Positions 9,322 through 16,986 of a DNA stretch of 64,000 nt are shown here, piece after piece. This stretch comes from Paenibacillus_Z sp042653205 (GTDB lineage Bacteria > Bacillota > Bacilli > Paenibacillales > Paenibacillaceae). Below the pieces are notes generated by a model. The model searched no databases. It was not told where the DNA came from and saw nothing but the letters and a program-made list of their open reading frames with translations. A program made the position numbers and the translations under genes. The stretch's first letter is position 1. Each line of letters starts with the position of its first letter. Location of the stretch: the NCBI RefSeq assembly GCF_042653205.1, contig NZ_JBHSHY010000001.1:248001-312000 (forward strand). The letters are read 5' to 3'.

Positions 9322-9715
9322 GGTGTTGGCCATTGAAGCCGTCGAATTCGAGGTACTGGCGGAAGCGCTCTCGCGCTCCAAGGAAAAGCTCGAATCGCTC
9401 AAGGACTTGAACGAATACGCCGTCAGCTTCCAGATGCTGATGTACAACCGGGCGAACCTGCCGCCGCAGCGGCTGCTGCAGAAGCAGGTCGAGCTCTTGC
9501 AATCGGCGCTCCGGCTGAAATACGCCCAGTGGAATACGCGAGTGCGCTTGGTGCACCTCTTCGACTAAAAGCTTCAGCCGCTGCTCGACGAATGCGGCAT
9601 CGGCCGGCGCAGGCCGGTACCTGTTCATGCCGATGATCCAACGATTCTGCGTCACTTCACGTACGTGCTGGAGCAATGGATGCTTATCGGCGCGGTCAGA
9701 CCAACAGCCACATAG
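9320..9715 (+). pseudogene. Interrupted coding remnant of unknown family
   Basis: From 9320 an 82-codon frame with protein-like content (AEALSRSKEKLESLKDLN then FQMLMYNRANLPPQRLL) runs to a TAA at 9566-9568. Beyond that stop the same frame continues with similar content (KLQPLLDECGIG... FTYVLEQWMLIGAV) to a TAG near 9713. A gene broken by one nonsense mutation, or a decayed fragment, is the simplest reading. I do not recognise the family. No ribosome binding site is evident and the apparent TTG start lies inside the preceding terminator, so expression is doubtful. The rest of 9258-9975 holds only hairpins. Confidence 0.3.
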
Positions 9716-9722
9716 ACATATA

Positions 9723-9765
9723 GCCACCCAGACAGCCGGCCGACATGGCCGGCTGTCTGGGTGGC
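9723..9765. repeat. 19-bp perfect GC-rich inverted repeat
   Basis: The arms at 9723-9741 and 9747-9765 are perfectly complementary, with a 5-base loop GACAT. No T-run follows on either strand. It lies between the interrupted remnant and the NUDIX gene. It may terminate transcription or be the end of a lost element. Confidence 0.7.
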
Positions 9766-9975
9766 CGGGCCGCGGCTTGATGACGGATGCGATCGCGTGT
9801 ATAGTTACAAACACGAGCATCGAGCGCCGCAATGGCGATCATGCCGAATGTTCATCATCATCGCATCGAAGGGGAGGGGTCATGACCGAATATTTGCGAA
9901 GCGAGCTTTATTGAACATTAAATTCGAACCCGCCGACAGACTCGCCCGCAAGTAGAACTAGGGGAGGAAGAGGGA

Positions 9976-10401
9976 ATGGCTCCGAAACATATCGTCTCTG
10001 CGGCAACCATCGTCGTGAACGAACGCCGGGAAATCCTGCTGATCAAAGGACCGAAACGAGGCTGGGAAATGCCCGGAGGACAGGTCGAGGAAGGCGAATC
10101 GTTACGGGACGCGGCGATCCGGGAAACGAAGGAAGAGAGCGGAATCGAGATCGAGGTGACCAAGTTTTGCGGCGTGTTTCAAAATGTGAGCGCCGGTATC
10201 TGTAACATGCTATTCTTGGGAAGGCCCGTCGGGGGCGCGTTAACGACGTCGTCCGAGTCGCTGGACGTCGGATATTTTCCGATCGAGACCGCTTTAAGCA
10301 TGGTCGAATGGGGGAATTTCAAGCAAAGAATCGAGCTTTGCTTGAACGAAGAACAGCATCCCTTTTATGTCGAGTTCTCGATTCCGCTGAAGGATTGCTA
10401 A
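9976..10401 (+). CDS. NUDIX hydrolase
   Basis: A 141-residue single-domain NUDIX protein. The box G-x5-E-x7-REUxEExGU is complete (PGGQVEEGESLRDAAIRET then KEESGIEI), so Mg-dependent pyrophosphohydrolase activity on an X-linked nucleoside diphosphate is expected. The early lines (VSAATIVVNERREILLIKGP) fit the MutT-like fold. The start follows AGGGGAGGAAGAGGGA. It is 126 bp upstream of an EthD-like gene on the same strand. The substrate cannot be assigned. Confidence 0.92.
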   Translation: MAPKHIVSAATIVVNERREILLIKGPKRGWEMPGGQVEEGESLRDAAIRETKEESGIEIEVTKFCGVFQNVSAGICNMLFLGRPVGGALTTSSESLDVGYFPIETALSMVEWGNFKQRIELCLNEEQHPFYVEFSIPLKDC

Positions 10402-10527
10402 CGCACCCGGACCTTACCGTTCATGAGGCGCGCATACGCGCGCGGATAACGGGACATCATGTCAACAAACATAGAGAAAGCTCGGCTGCCGGCCTGGATC
10501 CGGACGAGTCGAGAGAGGAGAGAACAT

Positions 10528-10830
10528 ATGGCTAAACTGATGGTAATCTACGAGAAGCCCCTGGATGTCGAAGGCTTCGAAAAACACTATTTCGGCGTTC
10601 ATATGCCGCTCGTGAAGAAGCTCCCGAAATTGATCGGAGCCTCAGCGCTTCGCGTCGCGAGCGCTCAGAATACCGACGAGGAGCTGTACCTTGTCGTCGA
10701 GGCTGAATTCGGCAGCACCGCCGATCTTCACGCGGCGCTGGCAAGCGCGGAAGGGCAGGCAGTGACCGCGGACGTCGCGAACATCACCCCTTTCCTGAAA
10801 CGTCCGCCCGTCATTCTGATCGCGGAGTAA
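10528..10830 (+). CDS. EthD family protein
   Basis: A 100-residue ferredoxin-like dimeric alpha/beta-barrel protein. The N-terminal MVIYEKPLDVEGFEKHY, followed by FGVHMPLVKKLPKLI, is the EthD hallmark. I chose ATG 10528, preceded by GAGAGGAGAGAACAT, over an in-frame ATG 69 bases upstream. Family members are small accessory or catalytic proteins in oxidative degradation and polyketide-type chemistry. Here it stands after a NUDIX gene and before a terminator, so its role is unknown. Confidence 0.9.
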   Translation: MAKLMVIYEKPLDVEGFEKHYFGVHMPLVKKLPKLIGASALRVASAQNTDEELYLVVEAEFGSTADLHAALASAEGQAVTADVANITPFLKRPPVILIAE

Positions 10831-10862
10831 ACGGCCGTTCCGGTCGCCAGCCCGCGCTCCAT

Positions 10863-10908
10863 AAGCCCGGCCCGATTGCTTCTTAGGGAGCAGCGTACCG
10901 GGCTTTTT
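10863..10908 (+). terminator. Terminator after the EthD gene
   Basis: AAGCCCGG (10863-10870) pairs with CCGGGCTT (10898-10905), followed by TTT, with extra internal pairing possible. Confidence 0.75.
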
Positions 10909-11106
10909 CCAGTGTGGTTCGCTTCCCTGGCAGGGCTGGTCAACATCGCATCGCAATGTTCATGGAATCTTCATCCAAACGATGTCCGCATGCCGAAGGC
11001 AGGGATACAATAATAGTAACGAATCGTTCCGCACCGCATCCTGTCCACCGTACGGCGTCTTCGCGCGGATCGATCCTGGCGACAAATCGGAACAGGCGGT
11101 GAGCTC

Positions 11107-11655
11107 ATGTTTTTACGCTCCAACAAGCGCAAGAGTAAGCTTGCAAACCCGAACGCGCGCGAAGCGCTTCCCGGCGAAGCGCTTCCCGGCGATGCGCAGT
11201 CAGATGGCGATGGGCAGCCAGACGCCGGCATGGAAGTGGTGTCTTCGCACGAGACCGGGCAAGCGGAAGCGTCGGCGCGAAGCTATTGGAACGCCGGCGT
11301 GACCGTTCACGACTGGGTCAGCGAAATCTTCCAAGATGAGTGGAAGAAAGGCACCTTCGACGACTTGCCCGGCAAAGGCAAACCGATCGACGTGCCGTCG
11401 GGCGATATTACGAACGGCCTGCTGCGCCAGGCGAATTTCCTGCCGGGTTGGCTGACGCTGCAGCATGACATCCGGGACCGCTTGCGTCAATGGCTCCTTC
11501 GGGCCGGCAGCGGCAGCGATGAAGCGCTCGAAGATGAGCTTCGCGAGATCAATGCGATGATCGTCAAGTACAACGGCATGGTGCCTCATGCGGCCCTGCA
11601 GAAATTAACGATCACGCGGGAAAACGCAAGCCGCCTGCTCTCGCATTGGGAGTAG
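11107..11655 (+). CDS. DUF1992 (DnaJ-associated domain) protein
   Basis: 182 residues. The C-terminal 120 carry the DUF1992 pattern (GTFDDLPGKGKPIDVPSG; LPGWLTLQHDIRDRL), a domain named for its presence in DnaJ homologue subfamily C member 28. The first 60 residues are low-complexity and include a short repeat (EALPG twice, from a 15-bp tandem DNA repeat near 11160-11190). There is no J domain. Function is not established for the family. The gene is single, with a terminator behind it. Confidence 0.88.
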   Translation: MFLRSNKRKSKLANPNAREALPGEALPGDAQSDGDGQPDAGMEVVSSHETGQAEASARSYWNAGVTVHDWVSEIFQDEWKKGTFDDLPGKGKPIDVPSGDITNGLLRQANFLPGWLTLQHDIRDRLRQWLLRAGSGSDEALEDELREINAMIVKYNGMVPHAALQKLTITRENASRLLSHWE

Positions 11656-11681
11656 GATGGGGAGCAAGCACGTTTATGAAA

Positions 11682-11712
11682 AGCAGCCGCCGGATTGCGG
11701 ATGCTTTTTTTT
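11682..11712 (+). terminator. Terminator after the DUF1992 gene
   Basis: AGCAGCCGC and GCGGATGCT (8 of 9 pairs) with a 6-base loop, then a run of seven T. Confidence 0.8.
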
Positions 11713-11860
11713 ATGGTGCATTTACGGTGCATTTACCGGTACATGCGAAAAAATTGCGGCGGTTTCCCGGGAGGCTGCCCCATTATGCTGGTGTTCCGTT
11801 ATAATTGTAATGAACGTTTACGAATCGCAGCACAACTTGAAGACAAAGGAGGCTGTATCG

Positions 11861-13636
11861 ATGGTTAACGGCTTGAACTGGATATCGGCCGGCAAATTGG
11901 AAGCGCTTCAACAGGCGGGCGCGAAGGTGATACGCGGCGGCATCGCCGTCTTTTATCACGAAGGGCAAGTGCGTGCGGTAGACAATCGCTGTCCGCACCT
12001 CGGCTTCCCGCTTCACATGGGGAGCTTGTGCGACGGCATCTTGACCTGTCACTGGCATCATGCCCGCTTCGATATTTGCAGCGGCGGCACGCTCGATCCG
12101 TGGGCGGACGACGTGCCGTCGCATGCCGTGCGCATCGAGGACGGCGAAGTCTGGGTCAACCCCGCGTCCGCAAGCGCGAAGGACGCGAACGTCTACGCGC
12201 AGAAGCTGCAGGAAGGACTCGAGCAAAATATCGGCATCGTCATCGCGAAGGCAGTCGTCGGCCTGATCGAGGCCGGCGTATCCGAGCAGCGCATCGCCCG
12301 GATCGGCATCGCGTTCGGGACGACGCAAGGAACGGGCTGGAATGCCGGGCTTACCATCCTGACCGCGATGACGCGCATCGTCGGCAAGCTGGACAAGAAC
12401 GGCAAGATCCTCGCCCTGTACCAAGGACTTGTCCATGTCGCGCGCGCGAGCGCGGGCCGCGCAACGCGCCACTTGCTCCCGGCGCTGCCGTCCGCGGACG
12501 TTCCGGCCGAACGGTTGACAGGCTGGTACCGGACCTGCATCGAGGTCCGGGATACGCAGGGCGCCGAGAAAGTGCTGAACACCGCCGTCCTGGCGGGCAT
12601 CGACGCACAGCGGCTGGCCGACATGATGCTGATCGCCGCCACCGATCACTTCTACTTGGACGGCGGGCATGTATTCGACTTCCATAACAAGGCGTTCGAG
12701 GCGCTGGAATGGGCGGAAGCTTCGCAGACGCAGCGAATCTTAAGCTCGCTCGTCCCCATGATGGCCCGGCCGACGCGGAGCGAGGAGCTTCACCAGTGGC
12801 TGGCCCCGCTTAACCTCGTCGAGCCGATCCTTAATGCCGTTAACGACTTGACGCGGCACGCGGAGCAGGCGAAGCTAGACGGCCGTCCGGCGGCAAGCGG
12901 GGCGCCATTCACCGCCGAGGCGAAGATGCAGCTGCTGCAGCTGCTGCTCGGCGATTCGCCGGAGCAGACGATCGCGGCGCTGCGCGACCAGCTCTTGGCG
13001 GGCACGGCACCGGCGCAGCTGGCGCAGCTCGTGACGCTCGCCGCCGCGGAACGAATCGTGCGCTTCCACACGCAAAACGATTTCGGCGACTGGATCGCGG
13101 TGCTCCATACGTTCACGTACGCGCACGCCGTCCACGAGCGACTGCGGCAATCCGACGAACCGCTGCTGCAGCGGGCGATATTCCACGGAGCCGCCAGCGT
13201 GTATCTGGACCGGTTCCTGAACGTGCCGGCAGCCGCGCGGCCCAAGCCGTCCGGCGCCTCAGCCTCAGCGCCGGCCGACCATCAGGAGCTGCTCGAACTG
13301 CTCGACCGGCGCCAGCAGGTCGGGCCGGCCGCGCAATGGGTCGTGGACTACCTGCACGGCGGCGGCGAACCTGGAGGGCTGCTCAACACGCTCGGCCATG
13401 CACTGCTGCGGGAGGACGCGGAGTTTCATACGTTCCAGCTCTATGAGGCCGCGGTGACCGAGTACGACCATTGGCGCGCCGAAGCCGGTCCGTTCGCGGA
13501 GCAGGCCCGGGAAACGATGCTGCTCGCCTGCACCCGCTACTTGGCGGCTCACGCGCCGACGGCGCGCGAGCTCCCGCAAACCGCCCGAATCGCCTGGAGG
13601 CTGCATAAAGGCGAGCGATTGTTCGAAGAAGAATAG
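11861..13636 (+). CDS. Rieske [2Fe-2S] domain protein with long helical C-terminal domain
   Basis: 591 residues from ATG 11861, preceded by AAAGGAGG; the frame stays open upstream but without a comparable site. The N-terminal 105 residues are a Rieske ferredoxin domain with all four ligands: C44-x-H46 and C63-x-x-H66, 16 residues apart. The remaining 480 residues are mainly helical and carry several His/Asp/Glu clusters (TDHFYLDGGHVFDFHNKAFE; LHTFTYAHAVHE; FHGAASVYLDRF; REDAEFHTFQLYEAA). I do not recognise this part firmly. The His-rich motifs recall questin-oxidase-like proteins, suggesting an oxidase or monooxygenase fed by the built-in Rieske centre; this is inference. There is no ring-hydroxylating catalytic domain. 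Confidence 0.85.
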   Translation: MVNGLNWISAGKLEALQQAGAKVIRGGIAVFYHEGQVRAVDNRCPHLGFPLHMGSLCDGILTCHWHHARFDICSGGTLDPWADDVPSHAVRIEDGEVWVNPASASAKDANVYAQKLQEGLEQNIGIVIAKAVVGLIEAGVSEQRIARIGIAFGTTQGTGWNAGLTILTAMTRIVGKLDKNGKILALYQGLVHVARASAGRATRHLLPALPSADVPAERLTGWYRTCIEVRDTQGAEKVLNTAVLAGIDAQRLADMMLIAATDHFYLDGGHVFDFHNKAFEALEWAEASQTQRILSSLVPMMARPTRSEELHQWLAPLNLVEPILNAVNDLTRHAEQAKLDGRPAASGAPFTAEAKMQLLQLLLGDSPEQTIAALRDQLLAGTAPAQLAQLVTLAAAERIVRFHTQNDFGDWIAVLHTFTYAHAVHERLRQSDEPLLQRAIFHGAASVYLDRFLNVPAAARPKPSGASASAPADHQELLELLDRRQQVGPAAQWVVDYLHGGGEPGGLLNTLGHALLREDAEFHTFQLYEAAVTEYDHWRAEAGPFAEQARETMLLACTRYLAAHAPTARELPQTARIAWRLHKGERLFEEE

Positions 13637-13718
13637 CGTCCCGAACGCCTCAAGCCGGAAGACAAGACGCGCGTCATCGATTAAGTCCAAACTCGAAAAT
13701 CATGGAGGCACGATCACG

Positions 13719-14597
13719 ATGAAAGTACTGGTAACCGGCGCATCCGGCAACGGGGGGCAAGCGGTGTGCCGCGCCCTGCTGCAGGCGGGCCATCAGGTGA
13801 GAATGGCGGACGTCATGCCCGCGAAAGCGGCGGAGTCGTCAGCGGCTGAATTCGTCCGCTGCGACACGCGGACGGTCTCGGACGTGCGGGATGCGGTTCG
13901 GGGCATGGACGGCGTCATTCATCTGGCGGCCTGGCACTGCGCCCATCAACCGCCGGTCAGCGACGACACGATCTTCGCGGTCAACGTAGACGGGACGTAC
14001 AACGTGCTGGAAGCATGCCGGAAGGAAGACATCCGCTCGATCGTCTACGCGTCGTCGATGGCTTACGGCTGGTGGTCGGTCTACGGCGTCAGCAAGGTCA
14101 TCGGCGAAGAGCTGTGCCGCGCCTATCGCGAGATGACGGGCGCCTCGATCGCGATGCTTCGCTATCATGAATTCATCCCGCGGCCGTACCTGGAATTCGG
14201 AGCGCGGCTGCTCCGCAACGGCGTGGACCGCCGGGATGTCGCGGCGGCCACGGTCCTGGCGCTGGAAGCTGCCGCCAACGAAGCGTTCGGCCTGTTCCGG
14301 ACGATCGTCCATACCGACCACGGCATGCCCGAGGACGTAAGGGCCGACTTCGCGCGGCTAGGGCCAGAATGGTGCGAACGGCAGGTGCCGGGCGGGGCAG
14401 CGCTGCTGGAGCGGTACGGCATCGAGCTGCCGCAGGAGGTCGAGCAGCATGATCTATCCGAAGCTAGCCGGGTGCTCGGCTGGCAGCCTCGGGTCGGCTT
14501 CGTCGACTTCCTGCGGGATTTAAAGCGGCGGGAGGAGCAGGGACTCGCGATCCGAGAGTTGATCGTGCCTTCCGAGCTTCCTCCGTTGAACGGATAA
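13719..14597 (+). CDS. NAD-dependent epimerase/dehydratase family protein
   Basis: 292 residues, extended-SDR type. The Rossmann motif is VTGASGNGG at residues 5-13, followed by D-containing beta strands (VIHLAAWH), then the catalytic Y-G-V-S-K in AYGWWSVYGVSKVIGEELCR. The C-terminal half is short for a sugar epimerase and ends with a typical LGWQPRVGFVDFLRD segment. The natural substrate is unknown. It lies 82 bp after the Rieske gene on the same strand and may be co-transcribed with it. A strong terminator follows. Confidence 0.9.
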   Translation: MKVLVTGASGNGGQAVCRALLQAGHQVRMADVMPAKAAESSAAEFVRCDTRTVSDVRDAVRGMDGVIHLAAWHCAHQPPVSDDTIFAVNVDGTYNVLEACRKEDIRSIVYASSMAYGWWSVYGVSKVIGEELCRAYREMTGASIAMLRYHEFIPRPYLEFGARLLRNGVDRRDVAAATVLALEAAANEAFGLFRTIVHTDHGMPEDVRADFARLGPEWCERQVPGGAALLERYGIELPQEVEQHDLSEASRVLGWQPRVGFVDFLRDLKRREEQGLAIRELIVPSELPPLNG

Positions 14598-14731
14598 GAA
14601 TCGCAAGAATGGTTATCGTTGAACCTGTCACGATGGATACGACGGCTCGCGATGGACATGGATGCAATAGACACGATCGACACGATGGACATGATGGAAA
14701 AACGTACATGGAAGCAATACGGCATTATCGG

Positions 14732-14768
14732 GAGCTTGCGTGCCTCTGGGCGCGCGGGCTCTTTTTTT
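14732..14768 (+). terminator. Terminator after the epimerase gene
   Basis: An approximately 12-bp stem with G-U pairs (GAGC...GCTC closing ends) followed by seven T. The preceding 14620-14720 holds imperfect short repeats of the kind GACACGAT / GGACATGATG and no convincing gene. Confidence 0.75.
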
Positions 14769-14952
14769 GTCATCGTCAAGCAGCGTGCTGAAATATCGCC
14801 AGTTATGGTCCTGCTGCCGCTGGCTTGGGCGCTCTCCGGCGGTGTGCCGCGTTTACGATGGCGTAGGACAGGGGAAGAGTGATAAAAGCAGACGTTTGGG
14901 CAATTTCCGGTTCGTCCGCGCAAAAAGCCCTATAGAAAGGAGACGCCCGGCG

Positions 14953-15411
14953 ATGTCCATCCTGCATAACTTCCCGCTCCTGGCCGCCCTCCTCGCGATC
15001 GTGGCCGCCCAAATCGTCAAAGTACCGGTCTACCTGATTACGCACCGGACATGGAACATCGGACTCGGCTTCAGCACGGGCGGCATGCCGAGCTCGCATT
15101 CCGCGGGTGTCACGTCGCTCGCCACGGCGATCGGGTTGCAGGACGGATTCGATTCCAGCGGGTTTGCCATCGCGGCGATCGTGAGCGCGATTACCATGTT
15201 CGATGCCGCCGGCATCCGACGGCATGCCGGCATGCATGCCTCAATCTTGAACCAATGGGCCAGATCCGTGCCGGGCCTCATGCAGGAAGGTAAGCTATGG
15301 CGCGAATTGAAGGAGCTGCTCGGTCACCGGCCGAGCGAAGTGTATGCGGGGGCGTGTTTCGGCATTTTGGTCAGTTTGCTGCTGTATTACGCCGCGTTAT
15401 TGCCGGTTTGA
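14953..15411 (+). CDS. Divergent PAP2 family (DUF212) membrane protein
   Basis: 152 residues from ATG 14953, preceded by AAAGGAGACGCCCGGCG. About four membrane helices. The family signature is seen in GGMPSSHSAGVTSLATAIGL followed by DAAGIRRHAGMHA and LGHRPSEVYAGACFG, as in YuiD of Bacillus subtilis. These proteins are related to type-2 phosphatidic acid phosphatases but keep only part of that active site, and their activity is unproven. It stands alone upstream of the qox cluster. Confidence 0.93.
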   Translation: MSILHNFPLLAALLAIVAAQIVKVPVYLITHRTWNIGLGFSTGGMPSSHSAGVTSLATAIGLQDGFDSSGFAIAAIVSAITMFDAAGIRRHAGMHASILNQWARSVPGLMQEGKLWRELKELLGHRPSEVYAGACFGILVSLLLYYAALLPV

Positions 15412-15542
15412 TTCGGTCGGCTGATCTTGAATGGAGCCGTACGCGGCGCGATAAGCCTTCCATGCATGAAAAGCACGGCTTCGTGTCAATAATAGGAAGG
15501 ACAGACGCGATAGCGACATACGGACGAGGAAGTGAAGCGGGC

Positions 15543-15791
15543 ATGGCGACGAAATCGGCAGCCGGACGAAAAACAGAACGAGAGGGGAACGCGCTGTTCC
15601 TCACCATGAAAATCGGCGCATGGATGGCCCTCATTGTGGGCGCGTTTTTATGCGTTACCAATTACGCCGATTTCAGCGACCACAACCGGCGATTGATGGC
15701 CGGCATCGGTTTTCTGGTGGGCAGCGTGTTCATCTACATGATTGGTACGGCGATCAACCTCGTGGACAAGCGCAAGACGGACTCCGAATAA
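15543..15791 (+). CDS. Small two-helix membrane protein
   Basis: 82 residues with two predicted membrane helices (about 22-41 and 54-73) and charged ends. The start at ATG 15543 has only a modest site (GAGGAAGTGAAGCGGGC). The family is not recognised. It precedes the quinol oxidase operon but is separated from it by its own terminator at 15805, so membership in that operon is not supported. Confidence 0.65.
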   Translation: MATKSAAGRKTEREGNALFLTMKIGAWMALIVGAFLCVTNYADFSDHNRRLMAGIGFLVGSVFIYMIGTAINLVDKRKTDSE

Positions 15792-15804
15792 GCGGCGAAC
15801 GAGT

Positions 15805-15840
15805 AAGGATTGTTTCCTTCGTTGGGGAACGGTCCTTTTT
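15805..15840 (+). terminator. Terminator upstream of the qox operon
   Basis: AAGGATTGTTTCC pairs, with some G-U, with GGGGAACGGTCCTT, then TTT. Confidence 0.7.
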
Positions 15841-15937
15841 CATTGTCATAACCTGCCGCGGCGGACGCTGTAATATTGAACCGCTATCCGGGGAAAAATA
15901 ATGCAATCCAAGGCGAGGATTAGGAGATGAGGAACTT

Positions 15938-16972
15938 ATGTTTACTTCGAAGCTGATGCGGCCGCTCACCACCGGCGGCGTCTTGGCGAGCACCGTCCTG
16001 TTCGCATCGGGCTGCAAATCGATGATTGTCTTCGATCCGAAAGGGCCGATCGGCGAACAACAGCGTGATCTGATTTATTTCACCATGCTGCTTTGCCTGA
16101 TCCTTCTCGTTCCAGTGCTGCTCATTACGGCCTGGATCATCTGGCGCTACCGCGACCGGAAGAACAACCGCGCGCCCTACCAGCCCGTCTGGTCTCACAG
16201 CACCAAGCTGGAAATCGTCTGGTGGGGCATTCCGATCGCCATCATCGCGATCCTAGCGGTCGTGACGGCGCGCTACACGTACGCGCTGGATCCGGCCAAG
16301 CCGCTCGTGTCCGATAAGAAGGCTGTCACGATCCAGGTCACGTCGCTGGACTGGAAATGGCTGTTCCAATACCCGGACCAAGGGATCGCCACCGTCAACT
16401 ACTTGGCGATTCCGGAGAAGACGCCGATCAAGTTCGAGCTCACCTCGGACGGCCCGATGAACGGGTTCTGGCTGCCGCAGCTCGGCGGCATGATCTACAC
16501 GATGTCCGGCATGTCGACGACGATGTACCTGCAGGCCGACGAACCCGGCAATTATATGGGAACCGGCGCGAATTTCACGGGACGTGAATTCGCGAAGATG
16601 GGCTTCACCGCCAAAGCGATGCCGCAGAAGGACTTCGATCAATGGGTGGCCGACGCGAAGGCGAGCGGGAACGCGCTCACCGAAGAAGGCTACCAGACGC
16701 TCGCGATGCCCGGGACGTCGGGCCGGATGACGTTCGCTTCCATCCCGTCCGGCCTGTTCGAGCGCATCGTCCATGACTATTCCATGAGCCGCGGAGCGCC
16801 TCCGGGCGTGACCCTGAAGCCGATGACGCTCAGCGATGAGAAGCGGCTCGAACGCGAGCAGGAGGGCCAGCTGCCGCCCGGAAACAACGCGCAGAAGGAT
16901 GCCCCGGACGTCGGCAGCTTCGGACAATCCGACCCGCGATCGGGCCATATGCACATGATTCACGGCAAATGA
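15938..16972 (+). CDS. qoxA: Cytochrome aa3 quinol oxidase subunit II
   Basis: 344-residue lipoprotein. The signal peptide ends in the lipobox FASGC (C26). Two membrane helices follow (about 44-67 and 89-108), then the cupredoxin domain. The Cys/His ligands of CuA are absent (the loop reads MSGMSTTMYLQAD), which marks a quinol rather than a cytochrome c oxidase. The W-F-Q-Y-P region (LDWKWLFQYPDQGIA) fits QoxA/CyoA. The C-terminus is His/Met-containing. It is the first gene of the qoxABCD operon, which encodes a proton-pumping menaquinol oxidase of the aerobic respiratory chain. Confidence 0.95.
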   Translation: MFTSKLMRPLTTGGVLASTVLFASGCKSMIVFDPKGPIGEQQRDLIYFTMLLCLILLVPVLLITAWIIWRYRDRKNNRAPYQPVWSHSTKLEIVWWGIPIAIIAILAVVTARYTYALDPAKPLVSDKKAVTIQVTSLDWKWLFQYPDQGIATVNYLAIPEKTPIKFELTSDGPMNGFWLPQLGGMIYTMSGMSTTMYLQADEPGNYMGTGANFTGREFAKMGFTAKAMPQKDFDQWVADAKASGNALTEEGYQTLAMPGTSGRMTFASIPSGLFERIVHDYSMSRGAPPGVTLKPMTLSDEKRLEREQEGQLPPGNNAQKDAPDVGSFGQSDPRSGHMHMIHGK

Positions 16973-16986
16973 GAGGAGGAGCTACC

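Noticed and set aside
9882..9914. A 10-codon ORF with AAGGGGAGG upstream, before the NUDIX gene
   Set aside because: The ribosome site is good but the peptide is very short, not hydrophobic, and followed by no recognisable attenuator. Not enough to call a gene.
14620..14720. Short GACACGAT/GGACATGATGG-like repeats, considered as CRISPR or VNTR
   Set aside because: The units are irregular in length and sequence, there are no spacers, and the stretch is only about 100 bp.
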